Positions 24,878 to 34,125 of a DNA stretch of 64,000 nucleotides are shown piece after piece. The position numbers and the translations under genes are program-made. The notes beneath the pieces were generated by a model that was not told the origin of the DNA, did not search any database, and was given only the letters and a program-made list of their open reading frames with translations. This DNA comes from an uncultured cyanobacterium (GTDB lineage Bacteria; Cyanobacteriota; Cyanobacteriia; PCC-6307; Cyanobiaceae). The stretch's first letter is position 1; every line of letters starts with the position of its first letter. The stretch covers positions 62,001 to 126,000 of the forward strand of contig CAIJRN010000029.1 in assembly GCA_903823115.1 (NCBI GenBank). The letters are read 5' to 3'.

Positions 24878-27202
24878 TCAGGCCGCCTCGCCCTGGTCCG
24901 CAGCGCCGCTTTCGTTGAGCTCGACCACCTCGCCGTTGAAGAAATCGGCGAGGCGCCGCGCCTTCTCATCGATCGGCGAGGGGAACCCTGGGGTCGGGCT
25001 GAGGCTGCCGGCGGGGGCTGCCGCGATGGTGGTGGGATCGGGCGGGCCGGGGGGCTGGGGCTGGGCCGGCGACGGGGGGCTCAAGGCCGCCTGTTGCGGC
25101 GCCGACAACGGCGTGGCAGGGTTCGCCGCTCGCCTGGTGGAGGGCTCAAGGGGATGGCCAGGATCACCTGGGGCCAACGGGGCGCTGGATGGTGGCTCCG
25201 AGAGCACTGGCTCCGAGATCGCTGAGCCCCTGGGCGCCGAGGCTGGGCTCGCAGCAGCTCTCTCAGCAGCGTGGCTGGCCGACGGGGCGGGGGCTGCATC
25301 AGCGCTGCCAGCGCTGCCGGAATGGGCGCCCGCGCCCTCAAGGACCGGTCCACCCGTTGGGCTGGGATCGGTACTGATCGGCAGTGTCGCCAGCGGGGGC
25401 GCTGCCGCCATGGGCACGGGATGGGTTGGCGCAGGAGAATGGGGCGTGCCGCTGAAGCCGGCGGCGTCGGCCGGGGGCTGGGGGCTGGCTGACAACGGGG
25501 CCGGTCTGGTCGGCATCGGTGCTGACGCCGCCGATGCTGCGGCGCGGGCTTCACTGGCTCCCTCCAGCAGCAGCTGGCGCGGACTCCCCAGAGCCCGGGC
25601 CACAGCCGCCTCCAGCAGGCTGACCCGGCTCTGCACCATGGCCATCCAGGTGCCGGCGACCCGCACCACGGCGCGATGGTCGTCCAGGCGCACCAGCTGG
25701 GCCTGCTGGGAGAGCAGCATGCGGGTGGAGGGCAGTTCGAGTCCGGCCAGGATCTGTTGCCAGAGTTCCGCCAGATTCGGGCTGGCTGCCGCCCCAGTGG
25801 CTTGAACAGCTGGGGCTGCGGTGGCCATTGCAGTGGCGGCGCTGGCGGCGGCGTCTGCGGGGAAGGGTGCGGGGAAGGCCGCCGTTCCGGCGCCGGCAGC
25901 GGCTCCAGAGCCAACGGCTGTTTCAGAACCAACCGTGCTGCCGGCTGCTGCTGCAGAACCTTCAGTGCTCTGGGCACCAGAAGCGGCTCCAGAGCGCACA
26001 GCGGCTTCAGGGCCAACTGCCGCAGGTGGCCCTGAAGCCGTGCCGGACTCCACCCCCGCGGCTCTGGCCTGAGGGGCTGGGCGGGCCGGGGCGAGGCCGG
26101 TGGCCAGGGGTTCAGCCAGCAGGCCCAGCACCAGCACCTCCAGCCACAGCCTCGGCTGCACGCTCATCCGCAGCTGTTGTTCGCTGCCCCGCAGCTGGGC
26201 CTGCCAGTGCAGCAGCTTCGCTTTGCCGATCCGGCGTGCCACCTCCGGCAGACGGGGCCGCAGCTGGGGCGAGACGCTCGTCAGCTCCAGTCGGTCCGGG
26301 GCCACTCCGGCCAGCAGCAGATCTCGCAGCAGGCTGGCCAGACCCTGAAGCACCGCGCTCGGTTCTCGCCCCCGCTCCAGCAGGGCCCGGCAGGTTTCGA
26401 TCACCGCCAGCGGTTCGGCCGCGGCCATCGCTTCGGCCAGCTCCAGCAGCTCCTGTTCGGGCACCGCCCCCAGCAGCTCCCAGACGGCGATCGCCTCGAT
26501 CGGCGCGGGCAACAGGCTGAGCTGATCCAGCAGACTCTCGGCATCGCGCAGCCCCCCCTGGGCCCGCTGGGCCACCACGTTGAGGGCCTCGGCGCTGATG
26601 CCGATTCCCTCCTGCTCGGCGATCCAGCGCAGGTGTCCCTCCAGGGCCTCCATCGGGATGCGCCGGAAATCAAAGCGCTGGCAGCGGGAGAGAATCGTCG
26701 GCAGCACCCGCTGGGGGTCGGTGGTGGCGAGCACGAACACCACCCGCGGCGGCGGCTCCTCCAGGGTCTTGAGCAGGGCGTTGAAGGCTGCCGTCGAGAG
26801 CATGTGGCACTCGTCGACCACGTACACCTTCCAGCGGGCCTGCACCGGCGCGAAGCGGGAGCGCTCGATCAGTTCACGGATGTTGTCAACGCCGGTGTTG
26901 GAGGCGGCGTCGATCTCGATCACATCCAGGGCATTGCCGGCGGCGATCGCGGTGCACAGTTCGCAGATGCCGCAGGGTTCGGGCGTGGGCCCGTCGGCGC
27001 CGATGCAGTTGAGCGAGCGCGCCAGGATCCTGGCGCTGGAGGTTTTGCCGGTGCCGCGAGGGCCGCTGAACAGGTAGGCCGGCGCGATCCGGCCGGTGCG
27101 CAGGGCGTTGCAGAGGGTGGCGGCGATCGCCTCCTGCCCCACCAGCTGATCGAAGCGCTGCGGCCGGTATTTGTGATGCAGGGGCTGGTAGGCCTGGGCC
27201 AT
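24878..27202 (-). CDS. dnaX: DNA polymerase III subunit gamma/tau
   Basis: 774 residues from the ATG at 27200-27202. The clamp-loader ATPase is intact: Walker A GPRGTGKT at about 47-54, a zinc module with Cys66, Cys77, Cys80 and Cys83, VDECHMLS for Walker B, and the sensor-1 region LATTDPQR. Domain III follows to about residue 360. Beyond that the protein is largely Ala/Ser/Pro/Gly-rich low complexity, except for a conserved-looking island NLAELWQQILAGLELPSTRMLLSQQAQL (domain V-like, about 500-550). It ends with LADFFNGEVVEL. The opposite strand shows long spurious frames because of the composition. Confidence 0.95.
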   Translation of the reverse strand: MAQAYQPLHHKYRPQRFDQLVGQEAIAATLCNALRTGRIAPAYLFSGPRGTGKTSSARILARSLNCIGADGPTPEPCGICELCTAIAAGNALDVIEIDAASNTGVDNIRELIERSRFAPVQARWKVYVVDECHMLSTAAFNALLKTLEEPPPRVVFVLATTDPQRVLPTILSRCQRFDFRRIPMEALEGHLRWIAEQEGIGISAEALNVVAQRAQGGLRDAESLLDQLSLLPAPIEAIAVWELLGAVPEQELLELAEAMAAAEPLAVIETCRALLERGREPSAVLQGLASLLRDLLLAGVAPDRLELTSVSPQLRPRLPEVARRIGKAKLLHWQAQLRGSEQQLRMSVQPRLWLEVLVLGLLAEPLATGLAPARPAPQARAAGVESGTASGPPAAVGPEAAVRSGAASGAQSTEGSAAAAGSTVGSETAVGSGAAAGAGTAAFPAPFPADAAASAATAMATAAPAVQATGAAASPNLAELWQQILAGLELPSTRMLLSQQAQLVRLDDHRAVVRVAGTWMAMVQSRVSLLEAAVARALGSPRQLLLEGASEARAAASAASAPMPTRPAPLSASPQPPADAAGFSGTPHSPAPTHPVPMAAAPPLATLPISTDPSPTGGPVLEGAGAHSGSAGSADAAPAPSASHAAERAAASPASAPRGSAISEPVLSEPPSSAPLAPGDPGHPLEPSTRRAANPATPLSAPQQAALSPPSPAQPQPPGPPDPTTIAAAPAGSLSPTPGFPSPIDEKARRLADFFNGEVVELNESGAADQGEAA

Positions 27203-27266
27203 CGCGGACGCCCGTGGGGGAAAGGGTGGTGCAGAGCGCCCCGCGCGACGCCGCGGGCCAATCAGG

Positions 27267-27941
27267 CTACCGGCCTCCTCCCGGTTCCAGCAGCCGTTCA
27301 AGCTGGGCCTCCATCTCCTCTACCTGGCTCAGCTGGTCCGCCAATTGCTGGGCCGCCAGCCGCACGCGCAGGAATTGCTCATGGCCCTCGTCGATGGGCC
27401 AGCGCAGTTCAGCCTTGGCCAGTTCCTGTTCGAGCCGCTCCTGCAGGGACCGGCGCAGGCCATCGATCTGATCCAGGCTGCGCAGGGCCAGGGCCCGGCC
27501 CTTTTCGAGTTGGCCGGGATCGAGGTTGAGCCCCTGGCGCAACAGCACCCGCGCTCCGGTGAGCAGGGCCGCCGGCATGAACTGGCCCAGGGCCAGGGCG
27601 CCGAGGCTGCCGGTGTGCAGCCAGTCTTCGACCTGGCTGCTGCGATGGCGGCCGGTCTTGCACCAGTGGGCGAAGTGCTCGCAGTTGTTGAACAGCAGGT
27701 TGTAGCGCTGTTCCCCCAGCCGTCCCATGGCGCGCCGCAGGGTGACCCCGGCAGGGGAGCAGTCGGCCGCCGCGTAGGGCACGGCCGTGATCAGCTGGCC
27801 GCGGCTGAACTCCTCGCGGGGACTGCGCAGAATCTCGCGGCCTTCCAGATAGTGGGCCACGGTTCCATCACCCAGGTCGATGCCGTGGTGCATGAACAGG
27901 CCGTGTTGCCGGGGGGCCTGGAGGTGGTCGGCGGCGGCCAA
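27267..27941 (-). CDS. LRAT-like (lecithin:retinol acyltransferase fold) protein
   Basis: 224 residues from a TTG at 27939-27941, the only possible start near the fold because a stop lies a few codons upstream. The first 100 residues carry the LRAT/NlpC-P60 fold elements: HHGIDLGDGTVAHY with two candidate catalytic histidines (about 18-19 and 30), and NNCEHFAHWC with the nucleophile Cys87. The rest is a helical, Glu/Gln-rich tail with a hydrophobic patch (GALALGQFMPAALLTGA). LRAT-family enzymes transfer acyl chains through a thioester on that cysteine. The cyanobacterial substrate is unknown. The gene lies 64 bases upstream of dnaX on the same strand. Confidence 0.8.
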   Translation of the reverse strand: MAAADHLQAPRQHGLFMHHGIDLGDGTVAHYLEGREILRSPREEFSRGQLITAVPYAAADCSPAGVTLRRAMGRLGEQRYNLLFNNCEHFAHWCKTGRHRSSQVEDWLHTGSLGALALGQFMPAALLTGARVLLRQGLNLDPGQLEKGRALALRSLDQIDGLRRSLQERLEQELAKAELRWPIDEGHEQFLRVRLAAQQLADQLSQVEEMEAQLERLLEPGGGR

Positions 27942-28051
27942 GGTGGTTCAGGCGGCGTTGACGCCTGATCAGCTTGGACCCGGCTGGCGTTCCGCAGGCT
28001 GCCGGGGATGGGGTGATTGCCCGACCGGCAGATCGGTGCCCGGCACTGGCT

Positions 28052-29422
28052 TCAGGCCGAGGCTGCTTCGTCCATCAGGCTGTCGCGGTCATTGTTGGCA
28101 CTGGGGATCTGCACCACATTGGCCTTGCTGCGCTGTTCGACCAGATCCCGGGTGATCGTGAAGCTCTGGATGTCCTGGCGCGATGGCAGGTCGTACATCA
28201 CCTCCAGCATCAGCTCCTCGACGATGCCGCGCAGGGCCCGGGCGCCGGTCTTGCGGCGATGGGCTTCCACGGCGATGGCGGCGATGGCGTCCTGCTCGAA
28301 GTCCAGGCGCACGTTGTCCATGCTCAGCAGGGTCTGGAACTGCTTGATCAGGGCATCGCGGGGCTCGGTGAGGATCGACTCCAGCGCGGCGGTGTCAAGC
28401 GGCTGCAGCACTGCGCAGACCGGCAGGCGGCCGATGAATTCCGGGATCAGGCCGTAGCGCACCAGATCATCGGGTTCGAGATGGCGCAGGGCTTCGGCCA
28501 CCTGCCGCTCCTTGCCGGTGCGCGGGCGTGACTGGCCCCCTTCGGGCAGGAAGCCGATGGCGTTGCGACCCATGCGCTTCTGGATCACGTCCTCCAGGCC
28601 GACGAAGGCGCCGCCGCAGATGAACAGGATCTGGCTGGTGTCGATCTGGATGCAGTCCTGGTAGGGATGCTTGCGGCCCCCTTGAGGCGGCACGTTGGCG
28701 ACCGTGCCTTCGAGCATCTTCAGCAGGGCCTGTTGCACCCCCTCGCCAGAGACATCGCGGGTGATTGAGGGGTTCTCACTCTTGCGAGCGATCTTGTCGA
28801 TTTCGTCGATGTAGATGATGCCCCGCTGGGCCTGTTCCACATCCATGTCGGATTTCTGCAACAGGCGCAGCAGGATGTTCTCCACGTCTTCGCCCACGTA
28901 GCCGGCCTCGGTCAGCGTGGTGGCATCGGCCACGGCAAAGGGCACATCCAGCATCTCCGCCAGCGACTGGGCCAGCAGCGTCTTGCCGCAGCCGGTGGGC
29001 CCGATCAGCAGGATGTTGGACTTGTGCAGCCGGGTGGCCGTCTGGTCGGTCTCCCCCTTGCCGTCGCCTTGCCAGGCCAGGCGCTTGTAGTGGTTGTAGA
29101 CCGCCACCGACAGCACCTTCTTGGCCTCGTCCTGCCCCACCACCTGTTGATCCAGGAAACTCTTGATCTCCTGGGGTTTGGGAACCTGGGCCAGGGTGGG
29201 GGCCGGCTTGGAAGATTTCTTGGGCTGGGCCTTGCGGCTGGTTTCAGGACTGGGACGGCTGCCGTGGCCGGGCCCATCGGCCAGTTCTTCGTCGAGGATT
29301 TCGTTGCAGAGATCGATGCACTCGTCGCAGATGTAGACGCCTGGTCCGGCGATCAGCTTGCGGACCTGCTCCTGGGACTTGCCACAGAAGGAGCATTTCA
29401 GGTGGGCGTCGAACTTGGCCAT
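28052..29422 (-). CDS. clpX: ClpX, ATP-binding unfoldase of the Clp protease
   Basis: 456 residues. The N-terminal C4 zinc finger has Cys10, Cys13, Cys32 and Cys35. The AAA+ module has Walker A GPTGCGKT at about 141-148, [29 protein letters not shown] (Walker B and pore-side region, cut here to its key parts), and sensor 2 in [14 protein letters not shown]. The ClpP-binding tripeptide-containing loop (IGFLPEGG) is present as a variant, where other bacteria have an IGF motif. It lies 142 bases downstream of clpP, in the order tig-clpP-clpX shared by many bacteria. It unfolds tagged substrates for ClpP in the cytosol. Confidence 0.97.
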   Translation of the reverse strand: MAKFDAHLKCSFCGKSQEQVRKLIAGPGVYICDECIDLCNEILDEELADGPGHGSRPSPETSRKAQPKKSSKPAPTLAQVPKPQEIKSFLDQQVVGQDEAKKVLSVAVYNHYKRLAWQGDGKGETDQTATRLHKSNILLIGPTGCGKTLLAQSLAEMLDVPFAVADATTLTEAGYVGEDVENILLRLLQKSDMDVEQAQRGIIYIDEIDKIARKSENPSITRDVSGEGVQQALLKMLEGTVANVPPQGGRKHPYQDCIQIDTSQILFICGGAFVGLEDVIQKRMGRNAIGFLPEGGQSRPRTGKERQVAEALRHLEPDDLVRYGLIPEFIGRLPVCAVLQPLDTAALESILTEPRDALIKQFQTLLSMDNVRLDFEQDAIAAIAVEAHRRKTGARALRGIVEELMLEVMYDLPSRQDIQSFTITRDLVEQRSKANVVQIPSANNDRDSLMDEAASA

Positions 29423-29564
29423 CGGCGACGGGAGGGGCGGCGAAGGAGTGGACAGGGACGGCTGGCGAATTCAAGGATCAGCTTGAAGTCGCTGGCGGTT
29501 GCTCTCCTTGGGGATCTCAGCGGGGATGGATCGCCCCGAGGGGAGGAGTCTCCCGCCCAGGGCG

Positions 29565-30287
29565 TCAGGTCGCGGCCGGAAGGCCGCTGTCGTTGACCAC
29601 CCGGTCGATCAGCCCGTATTCAACCGCTTCTGCCGGCGAAAGGAAGTAGTCGCGATCGGTGTCTTCGGCGATTTTGTCGAGCGGCTGACCGGTGTGTTCG
29701 GCCATCAGCCCATTGAGCGTGTCCTTGAGAAACAGAATTTCGCGGGCCTGAATCTCGATGTCCACCGCCTGGCCCTGGGCACCACCCAGGGGCTGGTGGA
29801 TCATGATCCGGGCATTGGGAAGGGCCATCCGCTTGCCCTTGGCGCCGCCCGAGAGCAGGAAGGCCCCCATGCTGGCCGCCAGTCCGTAGCAGATGGTGAC
29901 GATGTCAGGGGCCACCTGTTGCATCGTGTCGTAGATGGCGAGGCCGGCGGTGACGGAGCCGCCGGGGGAGTTCACGTAGATCTGGATGTCCTTTTCCGGA
30001 TCCTCGGCCTCGAGATACAGCAGCTGGGCCACCAGGGAATCGGCCACCTGGTCGTCGATGCCGGTGCCCAGGAAGATGATCCGCTCCCGCAGCAGGCGTG
30101 AATAGATGTCGAAGGCCCGATCCCCGCGGCCGGACTGTTCCACCACCGTGGGCAGGACGCCCGGGGCGGCGCTGGGGGGCGGCGCGGTCAGGGCGTTCCA
30201 CGGCTGCGCACCGCTCCAGTGGCTGTGCACCGGGTGGCGGCGAAGGCCTGCGGGGGAGGGAATCGCGTTGGGTTGGGCGTCGATCAC
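29565..30287 (-). CDS. clpP: ClpP, ATP-dependent Clp protease proteolytic subunit
   Basis: 240 residues with an N-terminal extension of about 43 residues before the processed-type start [19 protein letters not shown]. The Ser-His-Asp triad is intact: Ser139 in [10 protein letters not shown], His164 in IMIHQPLGG and Asp213 in DTDRDYF. The glycine-rich oxyanion segment [15 protein letters not shown] is present. Cyanobacteria carry several ClpP copies plus the inactive ClpR; this one is catalytic, and its place beside clpX suggests it is the ClpX partner (ClpP2-type). The tig gene ends 41 bases upstream. Confidence 0.96.
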   Translation of the reverse strand: MIDAQPNAIPSPAGLRRHPVHSHWSGAQPWNALTAPPPSAAPGVLPTVVEQSGRGDRAFDIYSRLLRERIIFLGTGIDDQVADSLVAQLLYLEAEDPEKDIQIYVNSPGGSVTAGLAIYDTMQQVAPDIVTICYGLAASMGAFLLSGGAKGKRMALPNARIMIHQPLGGAQGQAVDIEIQAREILFLKDTLNGLMAEHTGQPLDKIAEDTDRDYFLSPAEAVEYGLIDRVVNDSGLPAAT

Positions 30288-30328
30288 GCGGACGTTCTCA
30301 GGCCTGGGTATGGGAGCAATCTATGGGC

Positions 30329-31744
30329 TCAGTCCTTGGCTTCGCCGTCAGCGGCCTCGTCAGCGGTGGTTTCGGGGGGCTTTTCGGTGATGGTGCTGTG
30401 GGCCTCCAGCCATTCGAGCAGGCGCTCGTTGAGCAGATCGTCAGCGACGGCCAGGCGCAGCCGCTGCGGATCGATGGTGCTGGTGTCGCTGAGGCCGCGG
30501 CTCACCTCCATGACCTTGGCCTCGATGTCCGCTTCGGCCACCGCGATCGCTTCGGCGGCGGCGAGGGCCTTGAGGGCCAGGTTGCGACGCAGCCGCTGTT
30601 CCGCCTCGGGGCGGGAGGTGTCCATCAGGCTGCGCACCAGATCCTGAGTGAACAGCTTCTTGACATCCATGCCTTGCTGGGCGATCTGGCTGGCGGTCTG
30701 CTCGATCAGATTGCGGATCTCCACCTGGATCAGGGTCTCGGGCAGCTCCACCTCCAACTGCTCCACCAGGGCTTCGAGCAGGGCGTCGTGGCGGTTGGCC
30801 CGGTGGCGCCGTTCGGCGTCCTCCTTGAGGCGGGCTTCCAGATCGGCCCGCAGCTCGGCCAGGTTGCCCTTGTCGCTGGCCTGCTGGGCGAAGGCGTCGT
30901 CCAGGGGCGGCAGTTCCTTGGTTTTGAGCTCAATCAGGCTGATCTCGAATGCCGCCGGGCGACCGGCTGCATCCGCCTGGGGATAGGACTCGGGGAAACT
31001 GCAGGTCACCGTGCGGCTGTCGCCGGGTTTCATGCCGATGATCCCCTCGATGAAGCCGGGAATCATGCGGCCCTCCTCGAGTTCCACCTCCATGCCCTCG
31101 GAGCTGCCGCCGACAATCGCCTCGCCGCTGTCGCTGTAGGTGCCGCTGAAGCTCACCTCGGCTACGTCGCCACTGGCGGCTGTCCGGCCCTCGACGGGCA
31201 CCAGCGTCGCCAGCTGTTGGCGGGACTGGTCGAGCAGCTCGTCGATCCGGGCGGGGTCGTAGCTGATTGATGCGGCTTCAGCTTTGAGGCCCTTGGTGGC
31301 CTTGAGGCTGGGGTTGGGTTCCACATCCAGCTCCAGGGTGAGGCTGAGCGCGTCACCCGGCTCGAAGCGCGCCAGCACCACCTCGAAGTCTTCGCTCAGC
31401 TGGGGCTGGCCGAGCGCCGCGATCTTCTCCTGGCCGACGGCCTCGCGAAAGACGCTGTCCACCAGATCTTCGAGAGCCGTGGCCTTGATGCGCAGGGGGC
31501 CGATCTGCTGGAGCAGCACCGGCCGGGGCACCTTGCCCTTGCGGAAGCCGGGCAGCTTGACGCTGCGGCTGAGTTTGGCAAAGGCGGCGTCGTAGCTGGC
31601 CTGGCAGCGGGCCCCCGGTACGCCGATCTCCACCGCCAGTCGGCTGCCCGGGCGGGGGCTGGTGCTGACCTGCAGCGAGGCGCTGCCCTCGCTTGTGGTG
31701 GGCGGGGTCTGGGCGGCTTTGGAGCTGGCGGCGGCAGGACTCAT
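30329..31744 (-). CDS. tig: Trigger factor (ribosome-associated chaperone and peptidyl-prolyl isomerase)
   Basis: 471 residues from the ATG at 31742-31744. The N-terminal ribosome-binding signature [14 protein letters not shown] is intact. A central FKBP-type domain follows ([44 protein letters not shown]), then the long helical C-terminal domain. A Pro/Thr/Ser-rich leader of about 30 residues precedes the ribosome-binding domain, and the protein ends with an acidic Glu/Asp/Thr tail. It is the first gene of the tig-clpP-clpX operon and diverges from asd over 307 bases. Confidence 0.96.
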   Translation of the reverse strand: MSPAAASSKAAQTPPTTSEGSASLQVSTSPRPGSRLAVEIGVPGARCQASYDAAFAKLSRSVKLPGFRKGKVPRPVLLQQIGPLRIKATALEDLVDSVFREAVGQEKIAALGQPQLSEDFEVVLARFEPGDALSLTLELDVEPNPSLKATKGLKAEAASISYDPARIDELLDQSRQQLATLVPVEGRTAASGDVAEVSFSGTYSDSGEAIVGGSSEGMEVELEEGRMIPGFIEGIIGMKPGDSRTVTCSFPESYPQADAAGRPAAFEISLIELKTKELPPLDDAFAQQASDKGNLAELRADLEARLKEDAERRHRANRHDALLEALVEQLEVELPETLIQVEIRNLIEQTASQIAQQGMDVKKLFTQDLVRSLMDTSRPEAEQRLRRNLALKALAAAEAIAVAEADIEAKVMEVSRGLSDTSTIDPQRLRLAVADDLLNERLLEWLEAHSTITEKPPETTADEAADGEAKD

Positions 31745-32051
31745 GAACGGGGCTGATCGAGCGGGGCAGCCCGCGATCCTAGAAAGTGGTGCGACCGGGG
31801 TCCGCAGGATCGCCGCGGGCGCGTATTGTCGGAAGGACGCAAACGTTCGACATATCTCCAATCCGGGCGGTGACGGCAGTTGGCCGAACCGTCATTTCAG
31901 TTGATGTTCCGGTCTCGGAATCAGCGCACCAATCCGCAACGGGCCAAGTTCTGCCGTTGCCCCTCTCTATCGATCCCGGACCCGAGCGCAGCGTTTTCCG
32001 CTCCCTGCCCCTTCGGTCTCCGACAGTCCTGTTTTCAATCCGTCCCTTCCG
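31745..32051. other. Divergent promoter region of tig and asd
   Basis: Just over 300 bases, somewhat less GC-rich than the flanking genes, with no gene I can support. It must hold promoters for both directions. An AACGTT palindrome lies near 31842. No riboswitch core was recognised; in particular no lysine-type leader before asd. Confidence 0.45.
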
Positions 32052-33146
32052 TTGACCGCCCTTTCCACAAGCCCTTCCGCCGATCTCCGCTCTGCCTGCC
32101 CCGGTGGCTTGCCCCGCCGGCCATTGAAGGTGGCTGTGCTTGGAGCCACGGGGGCGGTCGGCCAGGAATTGCTGCAACTGCTGGAGGCGCGTTCCTTCCC
32201 CGTGAGCGAGCTCACGGTGCTGGCTTCGCCCCGTTCCGCTGGCGTCGCTGTCAGCTGGCGGAACGAGAGCCTCACGATCCAGCCGGTTGAGGAGGGCTGT
32301 TTCGATGGCGTGGATCTGGTGCTGGCTTCGGCCGGTGGTTCCGTATCCCGCCACTGGGCACCCCGGGCCACGGCCGCCGGTGCGGTGGTGATCGACAACT
32401 CCAGCGCCTTCCGCATGGATCCGGCGGTGCCCTTGGTGGTGCCTGAGGTGAATCCCCAGGCCGCCTTCGCTCACCAGGGCATCATCGCCAACCCCAACTG
32501 CACCACGATCCTGCTGACCGTCGCTCTGGCCCCCCTGGCGGCGCGGCGGCCGATCCGGCGCGTGGTGCTGAGCACCTATCAGTCCGCCAGTGGCGCCGGC
32601 GCCCGGGCCATGGAGGAACTGCGCCAGCTCAGCCGCACGGTGCTTGATGGCGGCGAGCCGGTCAGCGAGGTGCTGCCCCATTCGCTGGCCTTCAATCTGT
32701 TCCTGCACAACTCGCCGATGCAGGCCAACGGCTATTGCGAAGAGGAGTTGAAGATGATCAACGAAACCCGCAAAATCATGGCTCTGCCGGATCTGCGCCT
32801 CTCGGCCACCTGTGTGCGGGTGCCGGTGCTGCGGGCCCATTCCGAAGCCGTGAACATTGAGTTCGAGGAGCCGTTCCCGGTGGAGGAGGCCCGGGCCCTG
32901 CTGGCGGTGGCGCCGGGGGTGGAGCTGATCGAAGACTTCGACAGCAATCGCTTCCCGATGCCCACCGATGTCACCGGACGCGATCCGGTGGCGGTTGGCC
33001 GGATCCGTCAGGATCTCAGTGAGCCCAATGCTCTCGAACTCTGGCTCTGCGGCGATCAGATTCGCAAAGGAGCGGCTCTCAATGCCATCCAGATCGCTGA
33101 ACTGCTGATTGCCGGAGCCCAGCAGGATCAAGGAGGTGCGGCTTGA
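32052..33146 (+). CDS. asd: Aspartate-semialdehyde dehydrogenase
   Basis: 364 residues from a TTG at 32052; a TTG at 32124, just before [11 protein letters not shown], is the alternative. The NADP-binding [11 protein letters not shown] lies near residue 31. The catalytic Cys150 sits in NPNCTT, with the substrate-binding YQSASGAG and later [10 protein letters not shown], whose His is the general base. It reduces aspartyl phosphate to the semialdehyde, the branch point to lysine/diaminopimelate, threonine and methionine. The stop overlaps the start of dapA by four bases, so the next step is translationally coupled. The partner kinase lysC is at 44 kb. Confidence 0.96.
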   Translation: MTALSTSPSADLRSACPGGLPRRPLKVAVLGATGAVGQELLQLLEARSFPVSELTVLASPRSAGVAVSWRNESLTIQPVEEGCFDGVDLVLASAGGSVSRHWAPRATAAGAVVIDNSSAFRMDPAVPLVVPEVNPQAAFAHQGIIANPNCTTILLTVALAPLAARRPIRRVVLSTYQSASGAGARAMEELRQLSRTVLDGGEPVSEVLPHSLAFNLFLHNSPMQANGYCEEELKMINETRKIMALPDLRLSATCVRVPVLRAHSEAVNIEFEEPFPVEEARALLAVAPGVELIEDFDSNRFPMPTDVTGRDPVAVGRIRQDLSEPNALELWLCGDQIRKGAALNAIQIAELLIAGAQQDQGGAA

Positions 33147-34060
33147 GATCCGATCTCCCCACCGGTACCTGTGCCCAGGCGCCTTTCGGCCGGGTGATCA
33201 CCGCCATGGTGACGCCGTTCAGCGCCGATGGGACTGTGGATCTGGAGCTGGCGGCGCGGCTGGCCGAGTATCTCCTGGCCCATGGCTCCGATGGCCTGGT
33301 GCTCTGCGGCACCACCGGTGAATCCCCCACCTTGAGCTGGCAGGAGCAGCATCAGCTGTTTGCCGCCGTCAAGGAGGCCGTGGCGGGCCGGGCGCCCCTG
33401 CTGGCCGGCAGTGGCAGCAACTGCACCGCCGAGGCAGTGGAGGCCACCCGGGAGGCGGCGGCCCTGGGTGCCGATGGGGCGCTGGTGGTGGTGCCTTACT
33501 ACAACAAACCACCCCAGGATGGGCTTGAGGCCCATTTCCGGGCGGTGGCGGCGGCAGCCCCCGAGCTGCCGTTGATGCTTTACAACATCCCCAGCCGCAC
33601 CGGCTGCAGCCTGGAGCCGGAAACCGTCGCCCGGCTGCTCGACTGCCCGAATGTGACCAGCTTCAAGGCCGCCAGCGGCACCACCGAGGAGGTGAGCCAG
33701 CTGCGGCTTCTCTGCGGCAATCGCCTGTCCATCTATAGCGGCGATGACGCGCTCACCCTGCCGATGCTGGCCGTCGGGGCGGCTGGGGTGGTGAGTGTCG
33801 CCAGCCATCTGGCCGGTCCTGAGATCCGAGCGATGGTGCAGGCCTTCCTGGCGGGCGAGAACGCCGCCGCTCTGGCGCTGCACGAGCAACTGCTGCCGCT
33901 GTGCAAAGCCCTGTTCTGCACCACCAATCCCGTGCCGGTCAAAGCCGCCCTTGAGATCGCCGGCTGGCCTGTTGGCGCCCCCCGTTTACCCCTCCTCCCT
34001 GCTGAGCCTGATGTGAGACAACGCCTTTATTCGGTTCTGGCTGCCCTGCGTCCCACCTGA
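33143..34060 (+). CDS. dapA: 4-hydroxy-tetrahydrodipicolinate synthase
   Basis: 305 residues starting at the TTG of a TTGA overlap with asd. The Schiff-base Lys175 is in SFKAASGT, Tyr147 and the following residues form LYNIPSRTG (proton relay and carboxylate-binding Arg152), and the [10 protein letters not shown] loop at about 57-66 is intact. It condenses pyruvate with aspartate semialdehyde in the lysine and diaminopimelate pathway, directly using the product of the coupled upstream gene. rnj follows after 65 bases on the same strand. Confidence 0.96.
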   Translation: MRSDLPTGTCAQAPFGRVITAMVTPFSADGTVDLELAARLAEYLLAHGSDGLVLCGTTGESPTLSWQEQHQLFAAVKEAVAGRAPLLAGSGSNCTAEAVEATREAAALGADGALVVVPYYNKPPQDGLEAHFRAVAAAAPELPLMLYNIPSRTGCSLEPETVARLLDCPNVTSFKAASGTTEEVSQLRLLCGNRLSIYSGDDALTLPMLAVGAAGVVSVASHLAGPEIRAMVQAFLAGENAAALALHEQLLPLCKALFCTTNPVPVKAALEIAGWPVGAPRLPLLPAEPDVRQRLYSVLAALRPT

Positions 34061-34125
34061 CGCCAAGGCTTGCTTCCAGCTACGGCACCACGCCCTCAAC
34101 GAACGAATCATCCGGTTATCCCTTC

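Noticed and set aside
26489-27132. GCGATCGC octamers resembling the HIP1 repeat of cyanobacteria
   Set aside because: They occur here and there inside coding regions, but not at a density I could show to be unusual by eye. A count against expectation would be needed.
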